Below are positions 50,950 to 57,623 of a DNA stretch of 57,623 nucleotides, one piece after another (the first letter of the stretch is position 1; every line of letters starts with the position of its first letter). The stretch spans positions 1 to 57,623 of the forward strand of contig DATFYM010000112.1 in assembly GCA_035315065.1 (NCBI GenBank), written 5' to 3'. This DNA comes from DATFYM01 sp035315065. Its GTDB lineage: Bacteria > Acidobacteriota > Terriglobia > UBA7540. Both the position numbers and the translations under genes were made by a program. The notes under the pieces were generated by a model. That model was not told the origin of the DNA and made no database searches. It saw only the letters and a program-made list of their open reading frames with translations.

Positions 50950-52665
50950 TCACGCCTCGATGCGGAAGCGGCGCTCCGCCAAACGGTAGAGCCGTCTCCA
51001 GAGCAGGCGATTGACGGTGACCACGATCAACGCCATCACCATGGTGGCGGCCAACAGAAGATCGAAGTTCCCGCTGTCGGTCGCCTTGTTGATGGTCGCC
51101 CCCAGGCCCTGAATCGAGAGAATCTTCCCCTTGAACTGAAAGTACTCCGCCACGATGCTGGCGTTCCACGCGCCGCCCGAGGCGGTGACGAATCCGGTGA
51201 TGAGGTAAGGAAAGATGCCGGGCAAGATCAGGTTCCGCCAGCGCTCCAACGTCCCGAACTTGAAGACCGACGCGGCCTCCTTCAAGTCGGTGGGGATCGA
51301 CGAAGCGCCGGCGATCACGTTAAACAACAGGTACCACTGGGTGCCGAGCAGGATCAGGAGGATGGAGGCCAACTGCATTCCTCCCCCGGCCCGGATCAGG
51401 ACCAGCAAGACCACCGGAAACAGCGCCGTAGCCGGCACGGAGGCGGCGATCTGGGCCAGCGGTTGGGCGATTCGCGCCAGCCGCGGATGAAGCCCGATGG
51501 CCACCCCGGCCGGAATGGTCCAGAGGGCTCCCAGCAACAGCGCCGTGTTGACGCGCACAAAGGTCCAGCCTGCGCCGCGCAACAACTCCTTGATCTCTTG
51601 GCCGTTGAGGCCGGTCATCATTCCCACGGCCCGCACCGCACCCAGCCCGATCGCGACCACCGCAACGGCCGCCGCCGCACGCATCACCCAAACCTTCCAC
51701 GCTGTCGGAACACCGTGCCCGGCGCCGGCGCGCGCTCGACGGGCAAGAAACAGGGTGACGCGCTCCAGCAGCGGATCGAAGGTCGCCTTCCGGAGTTTCC
51801 GCAAGGTGCGCGACTGGCGCACGAAGTCCAGCCAAAAAGACCGCGAGTCGGTGGTGGACTCGAGTTGCTCGAACCTGAACTTGCCGGACCAGGCCGTCAG
51901 CGGACGCCAGATGAGCTGATCGAGCAGAATAATCACGCCCACCATGGTTGCCAGGCCCCACAAGATGGCGCGCGTGTCGCCGGCGCTCGCCGCCGTCTGA
52001 AGGTAGGAGCCCAGTCCGGGCACGCGGAAATCGCGCTGGCCCAGCACGAACATTTCGCACGCCATCAGGAAGAACCATCCCCCCGCCACCGACATCATCG
52101 AGTTCCACACCAGGCCGATGGCGGCGTAGGGCAGCTCGAGTTGCAAAAAGCGCTGCCAGGCGCTGAAGCGGTAAAGGCCCGCCACTTCGCCCAGCTCCCG
52201 CGGGATGCTTTTGACCGAGGAGTAGAAGCTGAAGGCGATGTTCCAGGTCTGACCGGTGAAAATGAGCAGGATCACTCCCAGCTCCACCCCCACCTCGTGA
52301 TGCGGAAACAGGCCGACCATCGCCAGCATCACCGCGGGGAGAAAACTCAGCACCGGGATCGACTGCAAAACGTCGAGCAGGGGGATCATGAGCTGCTCGG
52401 CCCGGGGAGAGCGCGACGCCAACCAGCCGTAGGCCACCGCAAAGAGCAGGCTCAGCAAGTAAGCTACGGCAACGCGAAAGAGAGAATAGGCGGCATAGGC
52501 CGGCAAGGCCGAGGGGCCGAGGGAAATCTCCACCGCCGGGTGGTAGGGGCCCAGCCACATCCCGGACATCGTCACCAGGCCGTAGAGCAGTGCCAGCCCG
52601 GCGGTGAGGATCGCGACATCCGTCAACCGGGCCGACCAAGTCCGTTTTCGCTCCCATTTCAGCAT
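50950..52665 (-). CDS. ABC transporter permease with two fused BPD domains (nitrate/sulfonate type)
   Basis: A 571-residue inner-membrane protein built from two binding-protein-dependent permease halves (about 60-265 and 350-560). Each has an EAA-like loop: VKSIPRELGEVAGLYRFSAW in the first and ASSIPTDLKEAASVFKFGTL in the second, which contact the ATPase. Natural fusions of two SsuC/TauC-like halves are found with ATPases that carry an AAA-associated C-terminal domain, as here (54079-55413). Substrate unknown; no periplasmic binding protein is encoded in the window. The ycaQ-like gene lies 21 bases upstream in the same direction. The gene ends seven bases from a heptamer array. Confidence 0.88.
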   Translation of the reverse strand: MLKWERKRTWSARLTDVAILTAGLALLYGLVTMSGMWLGPYHPAVEISLGPSALPAYAAYSLFRVAVAYLLSLLFAVAYGWLASRSPRAEQLMIPLLDVLQSIPVLSFLPAVMLAMVGLFPHHEVGVELGVILLIFTGQTWNIAFSFYSSVKSIPRELGEVAGLYRFSAWQRFLQLELPYAAIGLVWNSMMSVAGGWFFLMACEMFVLGQRDFRVPGLGSYLQTAASAGDTRAILWGLATMVGVIILLDQLIWRPLTAWSGKFRFEQLESTTDSRSFWLDFVRQSRTLRKLRKATFDPLLERVTLFLARRARAGAGHGVPTAWKVWVMRAAAAVAVVAIGLGAVRAVGMMTGLNGQEIKELLRGAGWTFVRVNTALLLGALWTIPAGVAIGLHPRLARIAQPLAQIAASVPATALFPVVLLVLIRAGGGMQLASILLILLGTQWYLLFNVIAGASSIPTDLKEAASVFKFGTLERWRNLILPGIFPYLITGFVTASGGAWNASIVAEYFQFKGKILSIQGLGATINKATDSGNFDLLLAATMVMALIVVTVNRLLWRRLYRLAERRFRIEA

Positions 52666-52686
52666 AGCGGCGAATTCGAGAGTCCG

Positions 52687-54060
52687 TCACTGACGCGTGC
52701 AGGCTCGAGCAAGCTCAAGGGCGAAGTCGCCGCGGCGTTCCACCACCACCGATTCGAGGTCGAGCCAGCCCGCCATCGCCCGCAGCTCGCGAACGAGGGC
52801 CGTGGCGATTTCGCCCCTCGGGAAAGTTGCGGCCGACGGCTTCTTGTCCGGCTCGCGATAAGCCGCCAGCACCATAAGCCGGCGCCCGTCGCGATCGGCC
52901 TTCAGGTCCACGCGAGCCACGAGGCGCTCGCCGAAGAGGAACGGCAGCACGTAGTACCCCCAACGGCGTTTCTCGCGTGGCACAAAGATCTCGACACGAT
53001 AGTCGAAGTCAAAGAGTCTTGCTACCCGCTCGCGGCACCAGATCAAAGGGTCGAACGGCGAGAGCAGCGCCGACGCCTTCGCCTCGCGCGACGGCCGCGC
53101 GCCTGGGTGGAGATACGCAAGCTCGCGCCAGCCTTCCACCCGCACTTCGCGCAACGCGCCGGCGGCCACCAGTTCGCCCAGGCGCGCGCGCGCCTCCCGC
53201 ACGGACCCGGTTCCGCCGCCTCCTGGCTCACGAATGCGATAGTAGTCCGCCAAATCTCCGGCCGTACCAACTCCGAGCGCGCCGGCCGCCTGGAGCAGCA
53301 GCGTGCGCTCGGCTTCCTTGCGGTCCACCTCGCGGCAGTAGTGCGCGGGCGGAATCACCCGCTCGGCGAGATCATAGAGACGCGAGAAGTTGCTGCGCCG
53401 CGTCGTCACGGCCAGCAAGCCGCGGCCGAAGTGTGCCTCCAGCACCGCCCTCTGCACGCTGCCATGCCACGCCCCCGGGATGCGCCCGAACCGGGCGTGC
53501 TCAAACCCGGGCAGCTCGTCCAAGTCTTCGGCCGCGAGCGGACCCCGGGCGCGTACCTCGTCCAGCACGCGAGCGACGTAGTCCGGGTGCTGCTCCATGA
53601 ACTTCTCAAAGCCCCAGGGTCTCGGGCGGTGTTGCTCCCGGCGGTGCCGCAGCAACGGCCAGGTTTCCACCGGCAGGATCGACGCTTCGTGCGCCCACTG
53701 CTCGGTGAACTCGGGGTACCCGCCTTGCGGACCTGAAGCGGCGGTGTCCCCACCCGCGCTCTTTCCCCGGCCGCGCTTGGGGCGCCCGTCCGCCTGGGAC
53801 TGATCCGGCTGGGTCTGGCGAGCGTAAACGAGCTCATGCAGAAGCGAGCGGCGATAGGGGCCAAGGCGCGAGAAAAACACCTGGTAGTGCGCGGGGACGA
53901 GAACGTTGACGAAGTCGAGCTGCACCACGCCGAGCTGTTGGATGACGCCGCGGACGTGGCGCACTGTTACCGCGTGCGGGCGAGGCTGATCGAAGCCCTG
54001 CGCCGCCAGTGCCAGGCGCCGAGCCTCGAGAAGCGGCAGGCTGTCGGGAGATGCAGGCAT
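52687..54060 (-). CDS. YcaQ/AlkX-type DNA glycosylase
   Basis: A 457-residue HTH_42 (AlkZ/AlkX) protein. Members excise alkylated or cross-linked bases from DNA. The active-site motif Q-L-D is at 47-49 (GVVQLDFVNVL), the Q-hydrophobic-D form of AlkX (E. coli YcaQ) rather than the QxQ of AlkZ, and VPAHYQVFFSRLGPYRRSLL follows. A Lys/Gly-rich segment at 85-110 (KRGRGKSAGGDT) is a local insertion. The C-terminus has SALLSPFDPLIWCRERVARL and FDFDYRVEIFVPREKRRWGY. It lies between the ATPase and permease genes of an ABC importer, 18 and 21 bases from them, so the three are almost certainly co-transcribed. Confidence 0.88.
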   Translation of the reverse strand: MPASPDSLPLLEARRLALAAQGFDQPRPHAVTVRHVRGVIQQLGVVQLDFVNVLVPAHYQVFFSRLGPYRRSLLHELVYARQTQPDQSQADGRPKRGRGKSAGGDTAASGPQGGYPEFTEQWAHEASILPVETWPLLRHRREQHRPRPWGFEKFMEQHPDYVARVLDEVRARGPLAAEDLDELPGFEHARFGRIPGAWHGSVQRAVLEAHFGRGLLAVTTRRSNFSRLYDLAERVIPPAHYCREVDRKEAERTLLLQAAGALGVGTAGDLADYYRIREPGGGGTGSVREARARLGELVAAGALREVRVEGWRELAYLHPGARPSREAKASALLSPFDPLIWCRERVARLFDFDYRVEIFVPREKRRWGYYVLPFLFGERLVARVDLKADRDGRRLMVLAAYREPDKKPSAATFPRGEIATALVRELRAMAGWLDLESVVVERRGDFALELARACTRQ

Positions 54061-54078
54061 AGAGGGCCGTCCGCCCGG

Positions 54079-55413
54079 TCACGCGTCTGGGGGCAGGAAG
54101 AGGTGGCCGCGATCGGCATCGTAGTCGAGAATCCCGCCGTAGCGGCCCCACTGAATGGCGGTATCGAGTTGCCGCCGCGCCTCCTCCGGGCTGAAATGAT
54201 TCTCCAGGACGTCGAGATAGAAACTGTCGGAAATCTCGTGGTCGGACTTCGCCCGCAGCGTCTGATGGATCTGACGCAGCAGGGCAACGTGCTGGAGCGC
54301 CGCCTCGCGGAAGAGGGCTTTCTTGCCCAAGATATCCGCCTCTGCGAAGCGCCGTCCCTGGTCGGTGAGCTCGATTTCGCCTTCGCGCAGCCGGGCGAAA
54401 TCGAGCAACACTGCGGCGTCCACAATCGGAAGCAGGTCGTCGACTTCCATGCTGAGATTGGTGGCGAGGCGATAGAGGTCCTCGCGGTCGCCGCCGTCGT
54501 GCAGGATCTCCAGCAACCCCGAGATGCCGCCGGGGCGCGGGTGGGGCAGCATCGGGTAGCGCGCGGGTCCGGTCGCGGCCTCCGGCTTGGCCCCCACCGG
54601 TGGCGCGGCCTCCTGGTCCGGCGTCGTCAGCACCTTGTAAACGTAGTCGACCAGCTCCAGGAAGCGCTCCGATTTTCTGTCGCGCGGATGGCTGAGGCGC
54701 ACGTCGAAGTCGGTCCGCACGCGGGCCGGATTGCCGCCCAGCACCATCACCCGGTCTCCCAGGGCGATCGCTTCCTCAATGTTGTGCGTGACCAGAAAAA
54801 TAGCCCGCGTGGGAATCTTCTGGCCCTGCCAGAGGTCCAGCAGTTCACCGCGCAGGTTCTCCGCCGTCAGCACGTCGAGGGCGGAAAAGGGCTCGTCCAT
54901 GAACAGCACCTCGGGCTCCACCACCAGCGCCCGAGCAAAGCCGACGCGCTGCTTCATCCCGCCCGAGAGTTCTTTCGGGTAGGCGCTTTCAAAGCCTTTC
55001 AGTCCCACCATGTGAAGCGTCTTCAAGGCGCGCTTCCGCCGGATGACGCGGGGCCAGCCCTCCGCCTGGAGCGGGGCCTCCACGTTCTCGACCACCGTCA
55101 GCCAGGGAAACAAAGCAAAGCTCTGAAACACCACGGCAACGCTTGGCGGGCGCCCGTCGATCGGCCGTCCGTCCCAGAGTACCTGGCCCGCCGACGGGGA
55201 AACCAGACCCGCCAGAATCCGCAGCAGCGTGGACTTGCCGCAACCGGAGGGGCCGAGCAGCGCCAGAATCTGCCCGGCGCGGACGACAAAGTCCGCGGGC
55301 GCGATCACGTTGATGCAGCCGTCACCCGGCTCACCGTAGAACTTGGCGACGCCACGCGCCTCAATAATGGGCTCCGTGATGGTCTCGGTGCCGGCCGGTT
55401 TCACTGGGTCCAT
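54079..55413 (-). CDS. ABC transporter ATPase with C-terminal AAA-associated domain
   Basis: A 444-residue protein. The first 260 residues are an SsuB/NrtD-type ATPase: Walker A GPSGCGKST (54-62), Q-loop VVFQSFALFPW, signature LSGGMKQRV, Walker B VLFMDEP and the switch His in LVTHNIEEA. Residues about 305-444 are the AAA-associated C-terminal domain found on nitrate/bicarbonate-type importers, with a winged-helix look (SGLLEILHDGGDREDLYRLA, DFARLREGEIELTDQGRRFA). That domain may sense a ligand or DNA. GGTGAGA precedes the ATG. The first gene of the ABC-glycosylase-permease operon. Confidence 0.9.
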   Translation of the reverse strand: MDPVKPAGTETITEPIIEARGVAKFYGEPGDGCINVIAPADFVVRAGQILALLGPSGCGKSTLLRILAGLVSPSAGQVLWDGRPIDGRPPSVAVVFQSFALFPWLTVVENVEAPLQAEGWPRVIRRKRALKTLHMVGLKGFESAYPKELSGGMKQRVGFARALVVEPEVLFMDEPFSALDVLTAENLRGELLDLWQGQKIPTRAIFLVTHNIEEAIALGDRVMVLGGNPARVRTDFDVRLSHPRDRKSERFLELVDYVYKVLTTPDQEAAPPVGAKPEAATGPARYPMLPHPRPGGISGLLEILHDGGDREDLYRLATNLSMEVDDLLPIVDAAVLLDFARLREGEIELTDQGRRFAEADILGKKALFREAALQHVALLRQIHQTLRAKSDHEISDSFYLDVLENHFSPEEARRQLDTAIQWGRYGGILDYDADRGHLFLPPDA

Positions 55414-55846
55414 TTCTCACCATTTTCAACGACGCTGCTGCGACAGCTTGGTCAGATTACCACAGTCCTCGTGCCCGACTCGCGCTCGCCGGTCGACGAT
55501 TCCGTGGGGCATGGTTGGATTCTGCGATTGGATTTTGAGACGGGTACGCAACATAAAGTGGGAGGAATCCACAGATTCCACAGATTACGCAGAAGAAAGA
55601 GCGAAGACTCAGAGCACGATCTGTTTGGAACGCTGCGGATCCCTGATGTACTAATCTGTACAATCTGTGAGATCTGTGGACTCTTCTCACTCTTGTGTCT
55701 TGATTTGAGACCAACGGCGTTTGCTCCCAAATCAGTTTTTCAGTATGATGCTGGCGATCGAACCGGCCCGCGCCGGCAGGCCGAGGGCACGCAGCAGTTC
55801 GAGAGTGAGGACGAAAACGGCGCGGTCCAGAACAGGGGAATCCAGA
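55414..55846. repeat. Divergent gap with a CCACAGATT array pair
   Basis: Left arm 55567-55592 (CCACAGATTCCACAGATTAC, period 9), right arm 55650-55681 (AATCTGTACAATCTGTGAG). No gene in the gap; promoters for the ABC operon and the isomerase-like gene should be here, but I could not place them with confidence. Confidence 0.8.
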
Positions 55847-56713
55847 GTGAAGACGATCTCCAGAAGAGGGTTTTTGGGCAAGAGTGTGGCCGGCTTGGCG
55901 GCGGCCGGTTACCTGACGCGAAGAGGGGCGGACCTCCAAGCCGATCCGCTTGGGCTGCCGATCGGATTGCAAAGCTGGGAGGTGCGCGATGTGATCGCGA
56001 AGGACTTCGACGGGACGCTGCGGCGGCTGGCGGCGGATGGGTACCAGACCATCGAGATGTGCTCGCCGCCGGGCTACGAGCATTACGGGTTCGGGGCTCT
56101 CGCGAGCATGAAAGCCTCGGAAATGCGGGAGAGAATCCGCGCGGCAGGCTTGATCTGCGAAAGCTGCCACTTTGGGCCCACGGAGTTGAAGGACCATTTC
56201 GACGAGCGAATGGCCTTCGCGAAGGAACTGGGCCTGAAGCAGATGATCATTTCCACGTTCTGGCTGCCGAAGGGAGCTACCATGGCCGACTGGATGCGAT
56301 CCGTGGACGACGCGAACCGGATCGGCGAGAAGACGCGGCAGGCGGGGATCCAGCTCGGCTTTCACAATCACGACTTCGAATTTCAGAAGCTCGACGGGCA
56401 ACTGATCTACGACAAACTGATGGGCGAGTTCGACCCGCAAGCAGTGAAGATGCAGTTCCAAGTGGAGGTGGTGCGGCTCGGCTACCAAGCGGCGGACTAC
56501 TTCGAAAAGTACCCCGGCCGCTTTCTTTCCATCCATCTGTCGGACTGGTCAGCGGCGGGGCCTGAGGGCAAGGAAGTGCCGCTGGGCCAGGGCGTGGTCG
56601 ACTGGAAGAGGACGTTCGCTGCGGCAAAGACCGGAGGAGTCCAGAACTTCTTCCTGGAGATGGAGCCCGACGTGATGAAAGCGAGCTTGCCCTTCCTGCA
56701 CAATCTCAGTTGA
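55847..56713 (+). CDS. Tat-exported sugar phosphate isomerase/epimerase (TIM barrel)
   Basis: A 288-residue protein of the xylose-isomerase-like AP endonuclease-2 fold. The N-terminus is a twin-arginine signal (SRRGFLGKSVAGLAAAGYL). The barrel contains LPIGLQSWEVRDVIAKDFDG, DGYQTIEMCSPPGYEHYGFG, GIQLGFHNHDFEFQKLDGQL (metal-binding His/Asp/Glu) and FLSIHLSDW. Secreted members are abundant in Acidobacteria and Planctomycetes and probably act on sugars or inositols; the substrate is not known. The GTG at 55847 after AGGGGAA is chosen because the longer frame from TTG 55721 places 42 unlikely residues before the Tat signal. Confidence 0.85.
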   Translation: MKTISRRGFLGKSVAGLAAAGYLTRRGADLQADPLGLPIGLQSWEVRDVIAKDFDGTLRRLAADGYQTIEMCSPPGYEHYGFGALASMKASEMRERIRAAGLICESCHFGPTELKDHFDERMAFAKELGLKQMIISTFWLPKGATMADWMRSVDDANRIGEKTRQAGIQLGFHNHDFEFQKLDGQLIYDKLMGEFDPQAVKMQFQVEVVRLGYQAADYFEKYPGRFLSIHLSDWSAAGPEGKEVPLGQGVVDWKRTFAAAKTGGVQNFFLEMEPDVMKASLPFLHNLS

Positions 56714-56722
56714 GAGTTGACA

Positions 56723-56819
56723 CCTGGGAGCGCGGGCGTCCCGCCCGCTCTTTTTACCTTCCGCCCAGCCGGTGCGCAATGGAGCAAGCAAGAGCGGGCG
56801 GGACGCCCGCGCTCCCAGG
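56723..56819. repeat. Perfect 29-bp inverted repeat filling a convergent gap
   Basis: 56723-56751 and 56791-56819 are exact reverse complements (core GCGGGCGTCCCGCCCGC) with a 39-bp loop that opens with CTTTTTACC. It starts ten bases after one stop codon and ends seven bases before the other, the layout expected of a bidirectional terminator. Confidence 0.85.
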
Positions 56820-56826
56820 ACAACCG

Positions 56827-57623
56827 CTACTCGTCTTTGGCCGGCATCCTTCCCGCGTCGAGGCTATCGAAGTTGACGATCGTGTTCAGGACGAGGGCGT
56901 AGCTGCCCTCGGTCTCGCCGCGATAGACCGGGTTCAGGGAGAACAACACGACGTGCCCGTGGTCCACCGGCACATCGATCACCGCCGCGTGCTGCGCGAT
57001 CTCATTGCCACCCTCGATCAACCCGGAGACCAGCAGATCTTTGGCATCGGCGTAGCGCAAGATCACGCGGGGCCGCGCGGCGGGCGGAATTACATTGATG
57101 CCGTTGCGCCGTTGTTCTTCGGTCAGCGGCAGTGCCTGCCAGGTTTCGGCGTGCGGCTCTTCCGGCGCCTCGGCGGTGGGACGTCCGGGCGTGAAATCAG
57201 GATCATCCGGAGTCCCGCGACCCGTCGGCCGCTCGCGTTCTTCGGGGCGCGGCCGTCTCCCGCCCCGGCCTCCGGCGAAGTTGCTGAGGTTGAAGATTGG
57301 ACCGTTGAAACAATAGACGGACAGCTTGTCGCCATAGCCATAAGCAATGGGACTCGCAGCGTCCACCATCTGAGTCCGTACCACGCTGCCGACGATCTTC
57401 ATCGCACGCGACGGCGCGATCGACACCCCCTGGGTAAGGCCCAGGGACGTGGCGAAGTTGGCCGTGTCGTCCGCCGTCACCAGCACGCCGCCGCGCCGCA
57501 CGAAGTCTTGGAGGTGGGCGAGGCCGGTCCAGCCCAGGCCGGGACGGATATCGTCGGTGGAATCGATGCCCATGTTCGGGGTTTCCGGAGTCGTCTTCCA
57601 CGGCAGCGGATTACCCCAGTCCG
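56827..57623 (-). CDS. C-terminal part of a secreted M14-type carboxypeptidase-like protein (runs off the window)
   Basis: The frame is open to the right edge, so only the last 265 or so residues are seen. The visible part (DDIRPGLGWTGLAHLQDFVR, RGGVLVTADDTANFATSLGL, PIAYGYGDKLSVYCFNGPIF, ADAKDLLVSGLIEGGNEIAQ, VIDVPVDHGHVVLFSLNPVY) resembles the glutamine-amidotransferase-like C-terminal domain of large acidobacterial zinc carboxypeptidases. The peptidase domain itself would lie outside. A Gly/Arg/Pro-rich loop (about 57190-57280) interrupts the fold. The M14 assignment is inferred from memory of the family's tail and should be treated as provisional. Confidence 0.6.
   Translation of the reverse strand, partial: DWGNPLPWKTTPETPNMGIDSTDDIRPGLGWTGLAHLQDFVRRGGVLVTADDTANFATSLGLTQGVSIAPSRAMKIVGSVVRTQMVDAASPIAYGYGDKLSVYCFNGPIFNLSNFAGGRGGRRPRPEERERPTGRGTPDDPDFTPGRPTAEAPEEPHAETWQALPLTEEQRRNGINVIPPAARPRVILRYADAKDLLVSGLIEGGNEIAQHAAVIDVPVDHGHVVLFSLNPVYRGETEGSYALVLNTIVNFDSLDAGRMPAKDE

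Noticed and set aside
50758..53736. A 992-codon open frame on the + strand
   Set aside because: It is the antisense of the permease and glycosylase genes; its translation is rich in His, Gln, Arg and Gly with no domain, while both minus-strand proteins are unmistakable.
53836..56565. A 909-codon open frame on the + strand
   Set aside because: It runs antisense through the ABC ATPase and in the wrong frame through the isomerase-like gene; only an effect of high GC.

Overview
The window most resembles chromosomal DNA of an acidobacterium (Bryobacter/Solibacter-like). GC is high. There is a long orphan MacB/FtsX permease of the kind expanded in Acidobacteria (ADOP), a PSD1 (DUF1549/DUF1553) plus DUF1501 pair, two PEP-CTERM proteins, a Tat-exported sugar-phosphate isomerase-like protein and a carboxypeptidase-like C-terminus of an acidobacterial type. 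The assignment rests on gene content only; no rRNA or tRNA gene was found.

Layout. 1-5.7 kb: a truncated-looking PEP-CTERM protein, an orphan BrnA-like antitoxin and a large Tat-exported GH94-like protein. 5.7-14.4 kb: a PSD1 cytochrome-type protein and its DUF1501 partner, separated by about 2.3 kb that holds palindromes, a decayed antitoxin/PIN-toxin pair, the 3' remnant of another PSD1 gene and an HNH endonuclease, then a TPR lipoprotein-like gene. 15-28 kb: housekeeping and repair genes (trpS with an internal insertion, two Uma2 nucleases, scpA, scpB, rluB, hisC, a CoA-binding protein, rarA, a TrmH-type methyltransferase, a PEP-mutase-like enzyme, a frameshifted NIPSNAP gene and ada). 27.6-34 kb: a DsbD N-domain protein, a phosphodiesterase, an aspartic protease, a nucleoside hydrolase, two small secreted proteins behind a good sigma-54 promoter, a 52-55 bp tandem repeat and an unrecognised 428-residue protein. 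34.3-39.7 kb: a HEAT-repeat / GT2 / TPR-beta-barrel operon that looks like a surface-polysaccharide export system. 39.8-42 kb: VapBC, DUF433 and a second PEP-CTERM gene. 42.5-50.6 kb: the ADOP permease and an EmrAB-TolC-type exporter with a cytidylate-kinase-like gene inside it. 50.9-55.4 kb: an ABC importer (ATPase and double permease, no binding protein) with an AlkX/YcaQ DNA glycosylase gene between the two subunits. 55.8-57.6 kb: the isomerase-like gene and the end of an M14-type protein.

The most striking feature is between the genes. Nearly every longer gap carries an array of degenerate 7-bp (sometimes 8- or 9-bp) tandem units, usually paired with an inverted array to form a potential long-loop hairpin. 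At least a dozen unrelated unit sequences share this architecture. Arrays abut stop codons, in two cases (scpA and the TrmH-type gene) supply the stop codon, fill the gap between convergent genes, and in one case sit in frame inside the PSD1 coding sequence. Perfect 24-33 bp inverted repeats of a second type sit beside stop codons as well. I regard this repeat system as the best candidate in the window for something not properly described.
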